64,000 nt of DNA from Apostichopus japonicus (GCF_037975245.1 NC_092563.1:14806001-14870000), one strand, 5' to 3'. Shown: positions 40,301 through 50,955, counted from the stretch's first letter. The notes: generated by a model from the sequence alone, not told the origin. Program-made: numbers and translations.

Positions 40301-42695
40301 TGGTTCATCAATGAAACATACACTTCTTTTTCTGCTTTTCAACATTTATTTTTTCAGACCTACAAAGTTACTTTGTAATAGGTTTCCATGTATTTTAATA
40401 AAACTAACTTCATTTCAAACCACTTTCTTAGATAGTTAACAATAGGAAATAATAATACAAAAATTTGCTAATTTCCTTTTATTTTCTCATATTTTTTTTT
40501 TAGGAAAATGCCAAATTAGCTTACAAGACTTTACATGAAGTAGATGGTTTGACACCTGTCATGCCACAAGGTGCAATGTATTTAATGGTAAGTATCACAT
40601 TTTGGTCCTACATATGTACATATGTCCATAGCTTATATATGTCCAGTCCAGTATGTCCAGTCCATATGAATATGTCCAGTCCAGAACTTAGTATTCAACA
40701 CTTTTTTTACTCTGTTTCATCAGACTACACCGGAGCAAAGTTAAATTGTAAAGTGGAAACATTTCAAGAACAATATTGGAATGAACTTGAACTTTAATTA
40801 ATGAAATGTACAGCTTAACATGAAATTAGAACATCTTCAATAAAGATATTTACAATGTGTTATAACAAACCATGTTTTGGTTTTTCTGTTTTCTTTTGGC
40901 AAAGTTTTGTAGAAATACAATTTTTACATTCTTCTTTAAGTCTCTAAGTATTAGTTTGAGATTGCTTTCTTAATCTCGATCACTTCACGTGCAGATTTCA
41001 CACCTTTATAGTGTGATCTGTATCAATCATATAGAAGCCTACACTCCTAGCCTCACATCTCCCCCCCCTCCCCCATACCCTATTCTTCTGCCCTGAGTAT
41101 GAATCAACGTGATTACAATTATTACTTTGGGACCGATTTTAGCCATCTACGGGTGGATGAATATAGTTCTGTGTGTCCTACTGTATCTCCTCTTTAGTGT
41201 GGCTTGGATTTGTCAAATTCAAGCCGCCTCCTAACTCCCACATGACTACCATAGATCATTGTGGTGCTATGCTAAGAGTATGATATAATTGATGAAGTTT
41301 AATTCCATTGGTCTTTCTTTCTTCTCTCATCCTCAGTGTGGGTTGGATTCAGAATATTTCAGGGACATTAAAGATGACCAAGATTTTGTTGAGAAACTCA
41401 TGTGTGAAGAGTCTGTCTTTTGTCTCCCTGCCAAGGTAAGTCTATGTGATATCCAAAGCGAGAATCCAAGCCTCTGTAAATAACTTAAATCAAGGACAGG
41501 TAACATCCTCACAAGTAACTGTGATGGTAGGAATGGCCCAAGTTGTTTCTCCTTAAAGCAGTATTTTGCGTCCTTTTCTATGGTTTTCTCAACCTCACTG
41601 ATTCCACGATGCCATAACGGTATACATTACTAGCTTATCTATTCAAATCTTACTTCAAATGGTGGCATAAAAGTCGAAAAATTTACAACTTTCAACTTTG
41701 TTTTTCTCAAAGATATTTTCCGTTGGTATCCAAATAAACCTCGCCCATAATATACATATTTAAAAGCTACGAACGTCATTGACCAATACGTAATACAACA
41801 CCATGCTTGATTTGTGTAGATTGTCTATGGCAGTTGTACCAGAGAGCTGTTAGAGTGCCAGCTCGCTGGTTGTACCAAGTTACCAACTTGACATTTTGAA
41901 TCTATTTTTAGCAACGGCTCATAACTAAACCTGCATCTCTGATTGGTTGAATTCAAACTAGTGGGTTGGGGGGAACTGTATGCGATTAATATGACATGTG
42001 TATTTGTCGGAGGACACTTTTCTCATCATCTGCACATGTCCTTAATTACTGGCCGATTAACACTTTTGGCAGGGAAAAATCTTGGCTAATATCTTAGTTT
42101 GCTGTTTTGTGATTGATATATGTAAAAAAAGTGACAAAACGCAAAATGCTGCTTTAAGCTGCATAAGAAATACCAACTTCGGGAAGAGGATTCCTTTCAG
42201 CATCCTCACACTTTAAATGTTGAGAAATGACCCTTTAAACATCTTAGGGTCATAAATGAAAGTGACTGGATTACTAAGTCTAACACACAGAACACTGTAG
42301 CTCATGTCCTCAGATGCAACACAAAACTCAAGACTTTTATGACCTCACAATAACTTGTTTCCAATGTGTTACCTCATTATGCTCATTATGTAGATATCTA
42401 AGTAAAACTTTTAAGATAAATAAGATACATATTGTGCAAAATACTTCTCAAAGTGAAATATGTTAATACTTTACAATCCAAACCAGTTAAAACACATTTA
42501 TTATGTTTTCACTGGTCTTCGTGTCTGAATGCAATTTTTCTGATATCACAACTGCTTTTTTTTTTGCTCCATTCCCTACAGGTGTTTGAATATCCAAATT
42601 TCTTTCGCATAGTTCTTTCAGTTCCGCCAGAGAAAGTGAAGATTGCTTGCCAGAGAATCAAGGAATTTTGCATAAGACACAAAAAGAATCTTTGA
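28364..42695 (+). CDS. TAT: Tyrosine aminotransferase, complete, ten coding exons
   Basis: Exons: 28364-28514, 30574-30678, 31197-31264, 35070-35228, 36065-36203, 37351-37486, 38799-38997, 40504-40587, 41337-41435 and 42582-42695. They total 1254 nt (417 aa plus stop), all GT-AG and in phase. The product is a fold-type I PLP enzyme that transaminates tyrosine with 2-oxoglutarate to 4-hydroxyphenylpyruvate, the first step of tyrosine breakdown. The N-terminus has the TAT signature [17 protein letters not shown] and [19 protein letters not shown] holds the substrate-carboxylate Asn (about N191). ADEVY holds the cofactor-nitrogen Asp (about D219). CGGLAKR holds the Schiff-base Lys (about K252), and GWRMGW the substrate Arg (about R260). 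It is slightly shorter than the 454-aa human enzyme, mostly at the N-terminus. A TTTTCAG acceptor at 28321-28327 suggests an upstream non-coding exon. Introns carry MULE-like, SINE, LINE, fold-back and TTAA elements. The exon 6 acceptor follows a long CT tract. Confidence 0.95.
28915..29603. mobile_element. TIR element with 9-bp target-site duplication (Mutator-like MITE)
   Basis: GTCACAGCC flanks both ends (28906-28914 and 29604-29612). The ends are imperfect inverted repeats: GCTTTCTGGTCACTTCGCC on the left and GGCGAAGTGACCTGCTTCC on the right. Near each end the words CATTTCGCCCAACC and GGTTGGGCGAAATG repeat four to six times in opposite orientation. A direct repeat of about 35 bp (ATTTCACTAGTTCAATTTGA core) occurs at 29104 and 29313. 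A 9-bp duplication is typical of Mutator-like elements. It lies in the first coding intron of TAT. Confidence 0.8.
33564..33688 (+). mobile_element. LINE ORF2 C-terminal remnant
   Basis: The plus strand reads [20 protein letters not shown], then [18 protein letters not shown] and a stop. NYNLRN followed by a basic segment and SF.Y is the usual end of CR1/Jockey-type ORF2. A TTTTTAATAAACTTGAAACT tail near 33812 may be its 3' end. Open stretches at 32624-33438 may be upstream debris but could not be assigned. In TAT intron 3. Confidence 0.55.
35755..35990 (-). mobile_element. tRNA-derived SINE, 5'-truncated
   Basis: On the minus strand a tRNA-like B box, GGTTCGAGTCACTCC (35970-35985), begins the element. 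A body with GCTTCTTCCCGAGTTCCTGC and TTGCAGGAGGATCTAA follows, then a (CATA)n-type tail. A second copy of the 3' part lies at 49071-49146 on the plus strand. In TAT intron 4, just upstream of exon 5. Confidence 0.65.
36161..36690 (+). repeat. Tandem array of about 72-bp units seeded from TAT exon 5 and its donor
   Basis: The first unit begins inside exon 5 at GGATCTGTATACTCGAAGGA, runs through the real donor (GTAAGC at 36204) and ends in ATGAAATGAGGATTTATCA. The next unit starts at 36233 with GAATCTGTATCTTCAAAGGA and keeps a GATGGTAGAC in the donor position. Later units are more diverged. Two near-identical ones occupy about 36471-36613, and another starts near 36627 with GGATCTGTATCATCAAA. 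Confidence 0.8.
37531..38083. mobile_element. Fold-back element with about 200-bp inverted arms
   Basis: The left arm from ATAGTCCAGGTCAAAATTTC is mirrored by the right arm ending GAAATTTTTACCTGGACTAT. Shared inner blocks are GCATTC..GTGAAATTTGCATT, CCTATGTACCGTTTT and AAACAGGTGTG. No target duplication was resolved. It fills most of the first half of TAT intron 6. Confidence 0.85.
41557..42153. mobile_element. TTAA-flanked MITE
   Basis: TTAA lies at 41553-41556 and 42154-42157. The ends AGCAGTATTTTGCG and CGCAAAATGCTGCT are inverted repeats with one mismatch. A TTAA duplication is characteristic of piggyBac-type insertion, but the TIR is not a piggyBac consensus, so the superfamily is open. 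In TAT intron 9. Confidence 0.75.
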
Positions 42696-43448
42696 GGCAT
42701 GATATAAAAAATAAAAAGTATAAAAAGTACAAGAGTGAGAAAGAAGAATTAATTATTTTGAAAAGAGAGATATTCTATCAGCCAATATATTCTGTGTTTG
42801 TTTGAAAGAGGCCTGTTCTTTTTTTTTTGAAAGGGGGGAGGATAATTACTTCTTCTTAAGTTAAATTGCTACTTCATGAATCAATTTTTTTTATCAAGTA
42901 TGTAAATTGGTTGTGAAATTATAGACGTACTCTAAGAATTGTTGTTGAAATGATAAGGTTTGGCAGTTCTACTTGACGCTGTAGATTTCTACCGTTCCAT
43001 TGTCCCATTACAACATGTGTTACTTAATAGCTTAAAATGTTCAAAATACTTCATTTCCAATGAGGAATAGAGTTTGTTGCATGGCATATCATATATTACA
43101 AACAGAGGTCCAAGTGTACCACATCACTATTATGAGGACATTTGAGGCAAAACCAAGTTTTAAAAAAAATATACATATATTTTGGATGCTATACATTGCA
43201 TTAATAACATGGTATTAACAGCACTAAGGAAACACTTTCGGGTGAGTTTTCACCTTTTCCATAGTAAGTATGAGGGTAAATTTGTGAGAATAATATTTCT
43301 GTCTGATTTCTGAATGATTGCTAAGAAATAGGGATGTAAAAATCTGTGCAGTCTTTCATTTTGTCAGGAACTTTTCTTGAAACATCTGATGTGTCATTTT
43401 TGTATGGTATTTCCTGCGAGACATTGTCCTTTATGTATTAAAAATTGT

Positions 43449-43454
43449 AATAAA
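43449..43454 (+). terminator. Polyadenylation signal candidate for TAT
   Basis: AATAAA about 750 bp after the stop codon. A nearer AATAAA lies at 42710, only 15 bp after the stop. Either could be used. Confidence 0.4.
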
Positions 43455-45385
43455 AGGATAAGTAATTGATTTGTGAAGCTGTAACAATTGTTTTGTTGTT
43501 CAGCGCCATTGAGTGTTTTTACAGTAATGTGCGCTTTACCAAGTGTTTCCACCTTAACCTTAACCTTTGTATGGTGTCCACAGGTACATCATCAGACCCT
43601 GTGTTACTTGGACTAAACAGAAGTTTTATTACACACACTCAAAAAAGGAAAAAAAACTCACTTTTTCTAAATGGTATTATGACCCGGCCCTTTCCTCCCC
43701 CTGAAGTAATTACATTTTTCACAACATCTTTGTTTTCTCATAATGAAAGTATTCTGTGGCCACTTTCCCTCCAACAGGTTTTAATTTTTTTTTATTAAAT
43801 TCATTTACTTAGTTCATAATTTATTTTATTGTCATTGATTTATTTGTTGCTATTATTATAAGTAGTAGTAGTATTATTGCAATCATCTGCAGTGCAGTGT
43901 GTAGTAAGGATAGATTAATCCACAAAGTACAGTTTTTTGTGGGGGGTGGGGTGGGGGTGTTCTGTTGTGTGTAGATATTGTTGTGATAAAGCATCTGATG
44001 TTATCAGCTGCGAGCTGGGATTGACATGTAACCTGTGTAATGAACTCTGGTAGAGATTGTCATCCGCTGTTGACAAAGATGGAAAAGTTGCAATAAAAAC
44101 CAACCGTCTTCTTAAGAAAATAATAAGATCTTATCTAACATATTCACCTTACTTTACTTACTCTCATTTTTGATTGTAGGTCTGAAATGCAGTTGTCTGT
44201 CAGCTGTGTGTTGTTTTTTTTTTTGTTTTTTTTGGGGGGGGGGGAAGGGGGTTTGGTATTCATTTATTGTTTGTTTTCTTCACAACTGAAATACAAAGCA
44301 AAGATCATACAGCTTAAATAGTTATACTGATATGAATATGAAGAATGCTACCTGAGGAATTAAAGAGACAGATAAAAAATGTAACATAAATGAAAAAGGC
44401 AAAAAGTAATTCATAGAAAGTTAGGAATACAACTAGTACAACCTACCCCTTCCGAAAGTGATAACCCTTCCCCCTCACAAAGACATTTGGATGATACTCA
44501 GAATAAACATTCTTTGTTTCTACATCGATGGATGGATCAAACTGTTGGATGGGTTGATCAACCCTTTCCCCTAAAATCGATCCTTTCAGGTGATGGGTTT
44601 GCAGAGAGAGATTTTGTTGAATCAGAAACTTTTCAAGTAATCTAATGAAAAGGTTAATTTCTTTCAAGTATTGTTACTGCACTGGTGGGTTTTTTTTGGG
44701 GGGTGGGCGCTTAGTTGTAGGCCTAATTGCTGTTGTTAACTTCCACTTTCGTAACATTTAAGCTACTTTTTGAATTGAAAGATGTTTATTGAAATTTGCT
44801 TCACTTGAAATGTAGTTGACCAATTTTGTTTTTACTTTTTATTCCTTTTTTTTCTGTAAATCCAATTAGTTTGGGAATGCTTTTCGGATCAATTACAGTA
44901 AAAAAAAAAATTGTAAAAAAAAAACATATATGCTGGCCAAGAAGAAACATTGGAAACAATGTTAAACTATTCACTATCTCAGAGTTTCAGCTTTTCATGA
45001 AATCAAGTTTTCAAAGTTTATAATAAGTAGCAAATGAACACAAAACTAGGTTTGGAAAATCATCTAGTTTATAAATGTTATCAATAAGCAGGCTATCAAT
45101 AGCATCAAAAGCTGGCTATCAATAGCCTGCTTTTTAATGAGAGGACCTGAAAATTGAGTAGCATCAGTGCATTCTCCATATTGTTATTCTTTATGGCATT
45201 TCAAAAGATACTTAATTGGTCTATGAAGTCAGACGAATAAGCAGAAATAAAAGCTGAGATATGAAATGGAACAACTATTTTCTTTCTTGTTTTTTTTTTT
45301 TCGTGGTTATGATATACCTTACATGTAGATGTGTCAGGCAAAGTAAATTACAGATTCTTCCATGCAGATATATCTGAACATTTTG
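43455..45385. other. Intergenic region downstream of TAT
   Basis: No gene recognised. It holds G runs near 43940, 44234 and 44700 and a hairpin at 45088-45132 (AGCAGGCTATCAATAGC against GCTATCAATAGCCTGCT). Confidence 0.5.
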
Positions 45386-45952
45386 CTGTCACACATCTCT
45401 GATCCTTTCGTGAATCGATATTATGTTCTTGTCAGATTTATATTTTCAACATCCTCAAAATGTCAAAGCAATACCTGGGTGTTTTCCTTGGACCCTTCAT
45501 GAAATGATCACCTTCACCAAACTTTGGCCATTGGTTTCTTGTCTCGAGAGACACACTTGACTTTCCCCAGTCCCCTCCCCCACTAACCTCCTCCCCCTAC
45601 ACCCGCTAAATGGGTGTCGAGAAGGGGGATTAGGGGTATAAAGTCTCAAGGCCAGGAGCCCATATAAGGACCAGAAAAAAGTATGTGGTGAAGAATAACA
45701 TTATCTCAATCTAGGCTAATTAATGATTGTGAAAGGGGGACCCGGGACATAATTTTGCATTTTAGATCCATATTTTTGTTAACGTGCAGCGGAGATTCAC
45801 AATTTAAATTTATATATATTATATTTTGCTACCGTTATGATCGTTATCATCAGAACATGACATGCGAGCCTCCGCCGTAGTTGCATTATTTCCAATGTTA
45901 AGCTAAATCGTTTCGAGGTCAACTAAATGATCAGCCAAGTTGCTGTTGTCCG
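45386..45952 (+). repeat. Direct segmental duplication, copy A
   Basis: It matches 47016-47894 from GCTGTCACACATCTCTGATC to GCTGTTGTCCG. Shared blocks include TTTGGCCATTGGTTTCTTGT or its one-base variant, AATGGGTGTC.AGAAGGGGGA and TTAGGGGTATAAAGTCTCAA. Copy A lacks the MITE present in copy B and so shows the pre-insertion site GACATGCGAGCC. Confidence 0.9.
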
Positions 45953-47015
45953 CAGGCGCGGCGGAACGGAAAAATTATTGGGGGGGGGCTAATGTGTGGA
46001 GACTATCTAAGCGGTTGGCGCGGAGCGTACAAGAAAATTTTGGGTTTTTTCAAACCCCCAGATGGCCGGAACCGGCACTTTCCGAGTGTTTTATGCTGCG
46101 AATACCTAGCCCTAAAATATGGGTCTCAAGCCTGCAATTTCTCAGATTGCACGTAAAAGTCTGTAAAAACATTGTAATGTGTATATTCGATGGTTTCTTA
46201 AGAGAGTAGCTATTACTCGTAGTGTACTCGCAAAGATGTTTTTGAGTGTAGTAAGGGCAGTGGCGGAGCTAGAGTATTGGTCAGGGAGGGCAAGAATGGT
46301 CTGTAGGGGCGCTTTCGACACTATCTAAGCGGAGCGCCACCACAGGTTGGCGCGGAGCGTACAGAAAATTTTTGAGTAAAGATACTCCCTAGATTGCAGG
46401 AAATAACCCTTTCCGGGCCTTGCTAATTTGCAGATAAACGGAGAATAAATAGGTGTCGTCGCCATTTTGTCGGAAAATTACACCAACAGAATATGACAAA
46501 TGTCAATAGGTATATGAGAGCGCAATAAAATAGTCAAAAATCGCGAATAAGTAAAAAGTAGTGAAAAGCTGAAAAGGGCGCCAGCAGTCCATTTGAGTCC
46601 GTCATCCGCCCCCTGACTGTATATATGGACGCTCCGCCACTAAGTAAGGGGATGTTGGAGAACTGGCTGAAATGAGGCAAGTCATTGGCCTAAGATGAAG
46701 TTGTGTTAAGCTTACCGGTACTCACACTCACTGCTTCCACTTTTCACAGGGCGTGAAGACGCGGTTGGGGTGACAATGTGGTCTATAGCCAGGGGACGGG
46801 CCGAGGGTCCCCTAGCAATTACTAAAATTATTACACCTATAGAGTATACGTGTGCATCGGACAGATCGACAAGTATGCATTGAAAAATGGGCAGATGCAC
46901 GTTTCGGAGCCTTGGTAAATATTGGGGGGGGGGGGCTTATCATGCATTTGCCCCCTCAACTATTTTATTGGGGGGCTGAGCCCCCCCCCCAAGCCCCCCG
47001 GTTCCGCCGCCACTG
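45953..47015. mobile_element. hAT-like element between the two duplicated segments
   Basis: The left end CAGGCGCGGCGGAAC and the right end GTTCCGCCGCCACTG form an inverted repeat. The interior has the GCG.AGCGTACAAGAAAATTTT block of the family and long G and C runs. It carries a nested copy at 46258-46642. The flanks do not match as an 8-bp duplication, which fits a rearrangement at one junction. Confidence 0.65.
46258..46642. mobile_element. Nested hAT-like MITE with perfect 8-bp target-site duplication
   Basis: It starts CAGTGGCGGAGC and ends GCTCCGCCACTA. AGTAAGGG is present at 46250-46257 and 46643-46650. It is 385 bp and contains GGAGCGCCACC and GTTGGCGCGGAGCGTAC. It inserted into the older element 45953-47015. 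Confidence 0.9.
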
Positions 47016-47894
47016 GCTGTCACACATCTCTGATCCTTTTGCGAATCCATATTCTGTTTTTGTCAGATTTATATTTTCAACATCCTCAAAAAGTCAAAGC
47101 AAAACCTGGGTTTTTTCCTTGAACCCTTGATGAAATTATCACCTTCACCAAACTTCGGCCATTGGTTTCTTGTCTCAAGAGACACACTTGACTTTCCCTA
47201 GTCCTCTCCCCAAGTAACCTCCTCCCCTACACCCACTAAATGGGTGTCAAGAAGGGGGATTAGGGGTATAAAGTCTCAAGGCCAGGAGCCCATATAAGGA
47301 CCAGAATAAAGTACTGTATGTGGTCTAGAATAATAATTCCCATTATCTCAATCTAGGCTAATTAATGATTGTGAAAGGGGGACCAGGGAACATAATTTTG
47401 CATTTTAGATCCAAATCTTTGATAACGTGCAGCGGAGATTCACAGTTTAAATTTATATATATTATATTATGCTACCGTTATGATCGTTATCATCAGAACA
47501 TGACATGTGTACGGAAGCTTAGAAAAGACATTGCATTGACGCGTTACCAACTTGACAAAACGACAATTATCTGCAAATTGACGAGTTGACGAGATGGTAA
47601 CGTGACAAAATTCAGAAAATTTGACGAGATAACGGATCTCGTCAATGCATCAATTTTCTGCAAATTGACGATTTGCACAGTTACTACCATCTCGACAAGT
47701 TGACAAAATTCAGAAAATTGACGTTTGACCCGTCAATTTGCAGAAAATTGTCGTTTTGTCAAGTTGGTAACTCGTCAATGCAATGTCCCTTCTACGCTTC
47801 CGTACATGCGAGCCTTCCGCCGTAGTTGCATTATTACCAATGTTAAGCTAAATCATTTCGAGTTCAATTAAATGATCAGCCAAGCTGCTGTTGT
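47016..47894 (+). repeat. Direct segmental duplication, copy B
   Basis: Same segment as 45386-45952, interrupted by the MITE at 47508-47804 and its target duplication. Without the insert the lengths are nearly equal, and divergence is a few percent by eye. Confidence 0.9.
47508..47804. mobile_element. Long-TIR MITE, insertion proved by an empty site
   Basis: The two ends mirror each other for about 59 bp with roughly four mismatches: TACGGAAGC, then GACATTGCATTGACG, then GTTACCAACTTGACAAAACG. The sister copy A has an uninterrupted GACATGCGAGCC, so the insertion site is known to the base. The target duplication is CATG, or ATG if the outer C is counted in the element. The interior repeats GACAAAATTCAGAAAATTGA and its complement. 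No coding capacity. Confidence 0.9.
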
Positions 47895-48684
47895 CCGGAC
47901 ATGACGGGGACAGTATACCTTCTCATCAAGGATTTAATTCGTACATATATATTTGATCTCATTGATAGTTAAAGTGGTATTCGAAAGTTAAAGTGTAATC
48001 AAACCATGCATTAAAATATCAATTCCCCCGCTAAAAAATAAATAAAAGAGAAAGTATTAGCGAGGGAGAGACAAATGAGAGATTTAAACTTTAAGAAGCT
48101 CCCAAAACTTGAATATGAATAGTTTCAACACTGTACTACTAAATTAAGAACTAATGAAAAGTAAAAAACATTTAAAATAGAAGCATAATTACTGGGACAT
48201 GGCCATATCTACAATGATAAATTCGGCCAAAATATATAGAAATGCGAGGAAGTTTAACATTGCACCACACTGCATGAGTAGACTTTTTAAAGTTCTTCCT
48301 AACCTTAAACCGGTCACCCGTGAACGTGCTGCAACTTATTAGATGATGCAATTGGAAAATTGCCTTTAGCCCAGTACTGTTCTTCAATTAAAAAACTTGA
48401 GGAATGATTCAGTTGAACAACAAGTTATTAACCAGCCGGATCATTCGGTTCCAATGAATACGGTACTTCACGTGATGTACCACTGTCATGATCAAATGTC
48501 TCACTGTAAAGGGACTTATGTTGAGAATGGATCAAGTTGTTTGGCACGTTCGTTCCCACTGCGTCTCTGTCGTGGGCGATTTTTCTTTTTAAAAAAGTAT
48601 CTTATTCAAACCAGACCCATTGCAAGTTGATCATCTTAGTTTGTTTAAGACTGCACATATTGAGAAGTCGTAGGCTTTCATTAA

Positions 48685-49066
48685 AGGCATTGAAGACTCG
48701 CCCCAAACCGCGTGCGGCCATCTGAAAAATGTTAACTTTCCGTTGCTTGCAAGTGACGTTTTGTTCGTGTCGCTACAAAATGCAGACAGTACAGTAATGA
48801 AACGTGATACCTTGTTATCTTAAGCTGAACCTGAGATGTCCATCGCTGTATTGTTTGTGTTTAGAGCTACATGGTACACTGTGCTGTGCCACCACAGCTG
48901 TATGTACTGACTGTACACTAGTGTATAATTACCGATGGTAGCAAGCTATGTGTGTGTATTTTCTGGGATCGATGGTAGTGTCTAACACTTCTGTTATACA
49001 CCTCATTCGAAACTAGGTCAGATTACCGGCATTAGACGTTTCTTTTTGCGCGAGTCTTCACACCCT
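48685..49066. mobile_element. TTAA-flanked MITE
   Basis: TTAA lies at 48681-48684 and 49067-49070. The ends AGGCATTGAAGACTCGC and GCGAGTCTTCACACCCT are inverted repeats with a few mismatches. No coding capacity. The TIR differs from that of the TTAA element at 41557. Confidence 0.75.
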
Positions 49067-49070
49067 TTAA

Positions 49071-49146
49071 GCCAATGATGGCTTCTTCGCGAGTTCCTGC
49101 TTGCAGGAGCATCTAAAATACATACAAACATACATACATACATACA
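49071..49146 (+). mobile_element. SINE 3' fragment with (CATA)n tail
   Basis: GGCTTCTTCGCGAGTTCCTG and CTTGCAGGAGCATCTAAAAT followed by (CATA)n match the 3' part of the SINE at 35755-35990. Confidence 0.65.
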
Positions 49147-49919
49147 TTAAAATAACCTCTCACATGGAAAGTGAAAAAGCGAAACGGCACAGTTTATTAT
49201 GAGCATATCTAAAATGGTGTTTACGTTACACGCCGAAAATTGAATTAAAAGTTCCGGCAAAACCACAGAGTTACGTGAGTTAAGAAAATGATATTGGTGA
49301 ACCTGGTCGTGAAACAATATTGCATATAAAATGTTATAAACTGTACCCCGGGTGATCATAGGTTAGTCACATCCGTTAAGAGGGGAAGCTGTAGAACTGC
49401 TTGACCCCTTACTGAGTTCAGCTATTATACTAGTAACTCCTTTCCGCTTCAACAATAGCTTTTGCTGCGAACAATCACACGAGATCTAGCTATTCACTTC
49501 AACTAAACTTACAGATTCGTACGGCGAAGCAAAATAACAATTGTATAACGGTTCACTGCATGTGAATATATAGTATTAGACACTTTTCGTGGTCCCTCAG
49601 TGTGTGTCATAATCTCATTCAATAGTCCAAAGCTTAGTAAACGTTTTCGCATTGACAATAGGCATGATACATCATTCTCAACTGCTGGAAAGATATGGGT
49701 GAAGTTTTCTTTACTTTGAAAATTATTCTTCGACCAAACTTTCCTCCGGTTTGACCGTGGCCTCCCTCAGGCTGGTATGTGTGACGTTATAACAGTCGAA
49801 TGTTGAAACATGTTTTTACCTCCATGGTTGAAATAACCCTTTGGGACGTTTGAAGAGGTTACCTTACAACCTTGATTAATTTCTGTGTGACCGTATCGCG
49901 TACCATAGACCGAATCGAA

Positions 49920-50015
49920 ATGGATTACTTACACATTCGATACACAAAGTTACAACCAGAAGGTACTGCTACATGTAATCAAAATGGCAAGTACTCAAAA
50001 AAATCAAGTTCGTAA
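49920..50015 (+). other. Upstream ORF overlapping the FITM start
   Basis: An ATG at 49920 (G at -3, G at +4) opens a 31-codon frame that ends TAA at 50013, 29 bases past the FITM ATG and in another frame. If the transcript begins upstream of 49920, it would suppress initiation at 49984. An in-frame FITM ATG at 50038 (codon 19) follows the uORF stop by 22 bases. Confidence 0.5.
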
Positions 50016-50955
50016 CCGAAGAACCGGTCGTAAAGTAATGGCCGAAGACAATACTGCATTAACTCGAGGAAACGAAGGAAGGAAGTTTCTCGACAAACGC
50101 CGTCTTTTGAATACGTACGTGGTTATCATATTGTTGGTACTCGTCGTTTTGGTTGGTTCGGCTATTCGTGCTCTGTCATTAATACCTGCGAACGTAGTAC
50201 CAGATTCGCGAAATGTTTGGAACCAAGTGTTCAACAAGTGGGCATGGCTGTGGACACTTGTCGTTACTACACCAAACTGCATTATGGAATGTTTTATCCG
50301 GTCATCCAGAAGAATTCAGTACCTTTTTCTAAGCATCATTCGTGTTTACGTTTTAGGTACAGCAACATGGTCATTTTGGACGAATTTCATCATGCCAAAA
50401 GTTCAGTATGCAACATCAGAGTTTACGACAAACACTACAGACGGCCAGCCAGAAGCAATTGACGGTACCGGATTTGATATTTCTGGACATGCCTTCCTAC
50501 TCCTTTTGAGTTTCTTAATTATACAAGAAGAAGTTGCAATATTAGTTCTCAGACATTTCTATAGGGTGAAACACGGTTTCCCATTTTTAGAGTTGAATCG
50601 GCAGCCAATTGAAGCACCTAGTCAAGGAAATCAATCAGATGCATCTACTGCCACCCGTAACGGAATCGACCTTGCGGAAGATGAGCAACAGACAAGTACT
50701 ATAATGTCGTCTGGATACTTTAACCTTAGTTATGTAATCCTGTATACGTTGGTTATCATCTTTGCTGGTTTTATACAATTACTGTGGGTCGTAATGGTTT
50801 TTCAAACTAGCATATTTTTTCATACATTTCTAGAGACTATCTCCGGAAGTCTAATAGCTTTCACAATGTGGTTTATTATCTATAAATGTTTACATCCGTT
50901 GGTGCTGAATATCATATCAAGAATAAGAAAGGAAGATATGAATGATTTGATGTGA
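49984..50955 (+). CDS. FITM2: FITM (fat storage-inducing transmembrane) protein, single exon
   Basis: A 323-aa frame with an in-frame TAG upstream at 49906 and a good start context. The family is an ER multi-pass enzyme (FIT1/FIT2) that hydrolyses acyl-CoA and supports lipid-droplet budding and ER shape. The two catalytic-histidine motifs are present: FDISGHAFLL (H169) and TSIFFHTF (H280). Other family marks are RNVWNQVFNKWAWLWT near residue 77, GTATW near 125, and six or so hydrophobic segments (about 44-65, 84-99, 113-133, 168-188, 248-274, 286-303). The N-terminal 40 residues are basic and unconserved, and a Gln/Ser-rich loop spans 208-240. It is longer than human FITM2 (262 aa), mainly through this loop and the N-terminus. 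No intron interrupts it. FITM1 versus FITM2 cannot be settled; invertebrates usually have a FIT2-type gene. Confidence 0.9.
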   Translation: MASTQKNQVRNRRTGRKVMAEDNTALTRGNEGRKFLDKRRLLNTYVVIILLVLVVLVGSAIRALSLIPANVVPDSRNVWNQVFNKWAWLWTLVVTTPNCIMECFIRSSRRIQYLFLSIIRVYVLGTATWSFWTNFIMPKVQYATSEFTTNTTDGQPEAIDGTGFDISGHAFLLLLSFLIIQEEVAILVLRHFYRVKHGFPFLELNRQPIEAPSQGNQSDASTATRNGIDLAEDEQQTSTIMSSGYFNLSYVILYTLVIIFAGFIQLLWVVMVFQTSIFFHTFLETISGSLIAFTMWFIIYKCLHPLVLNIISRIRKEDMNDLM

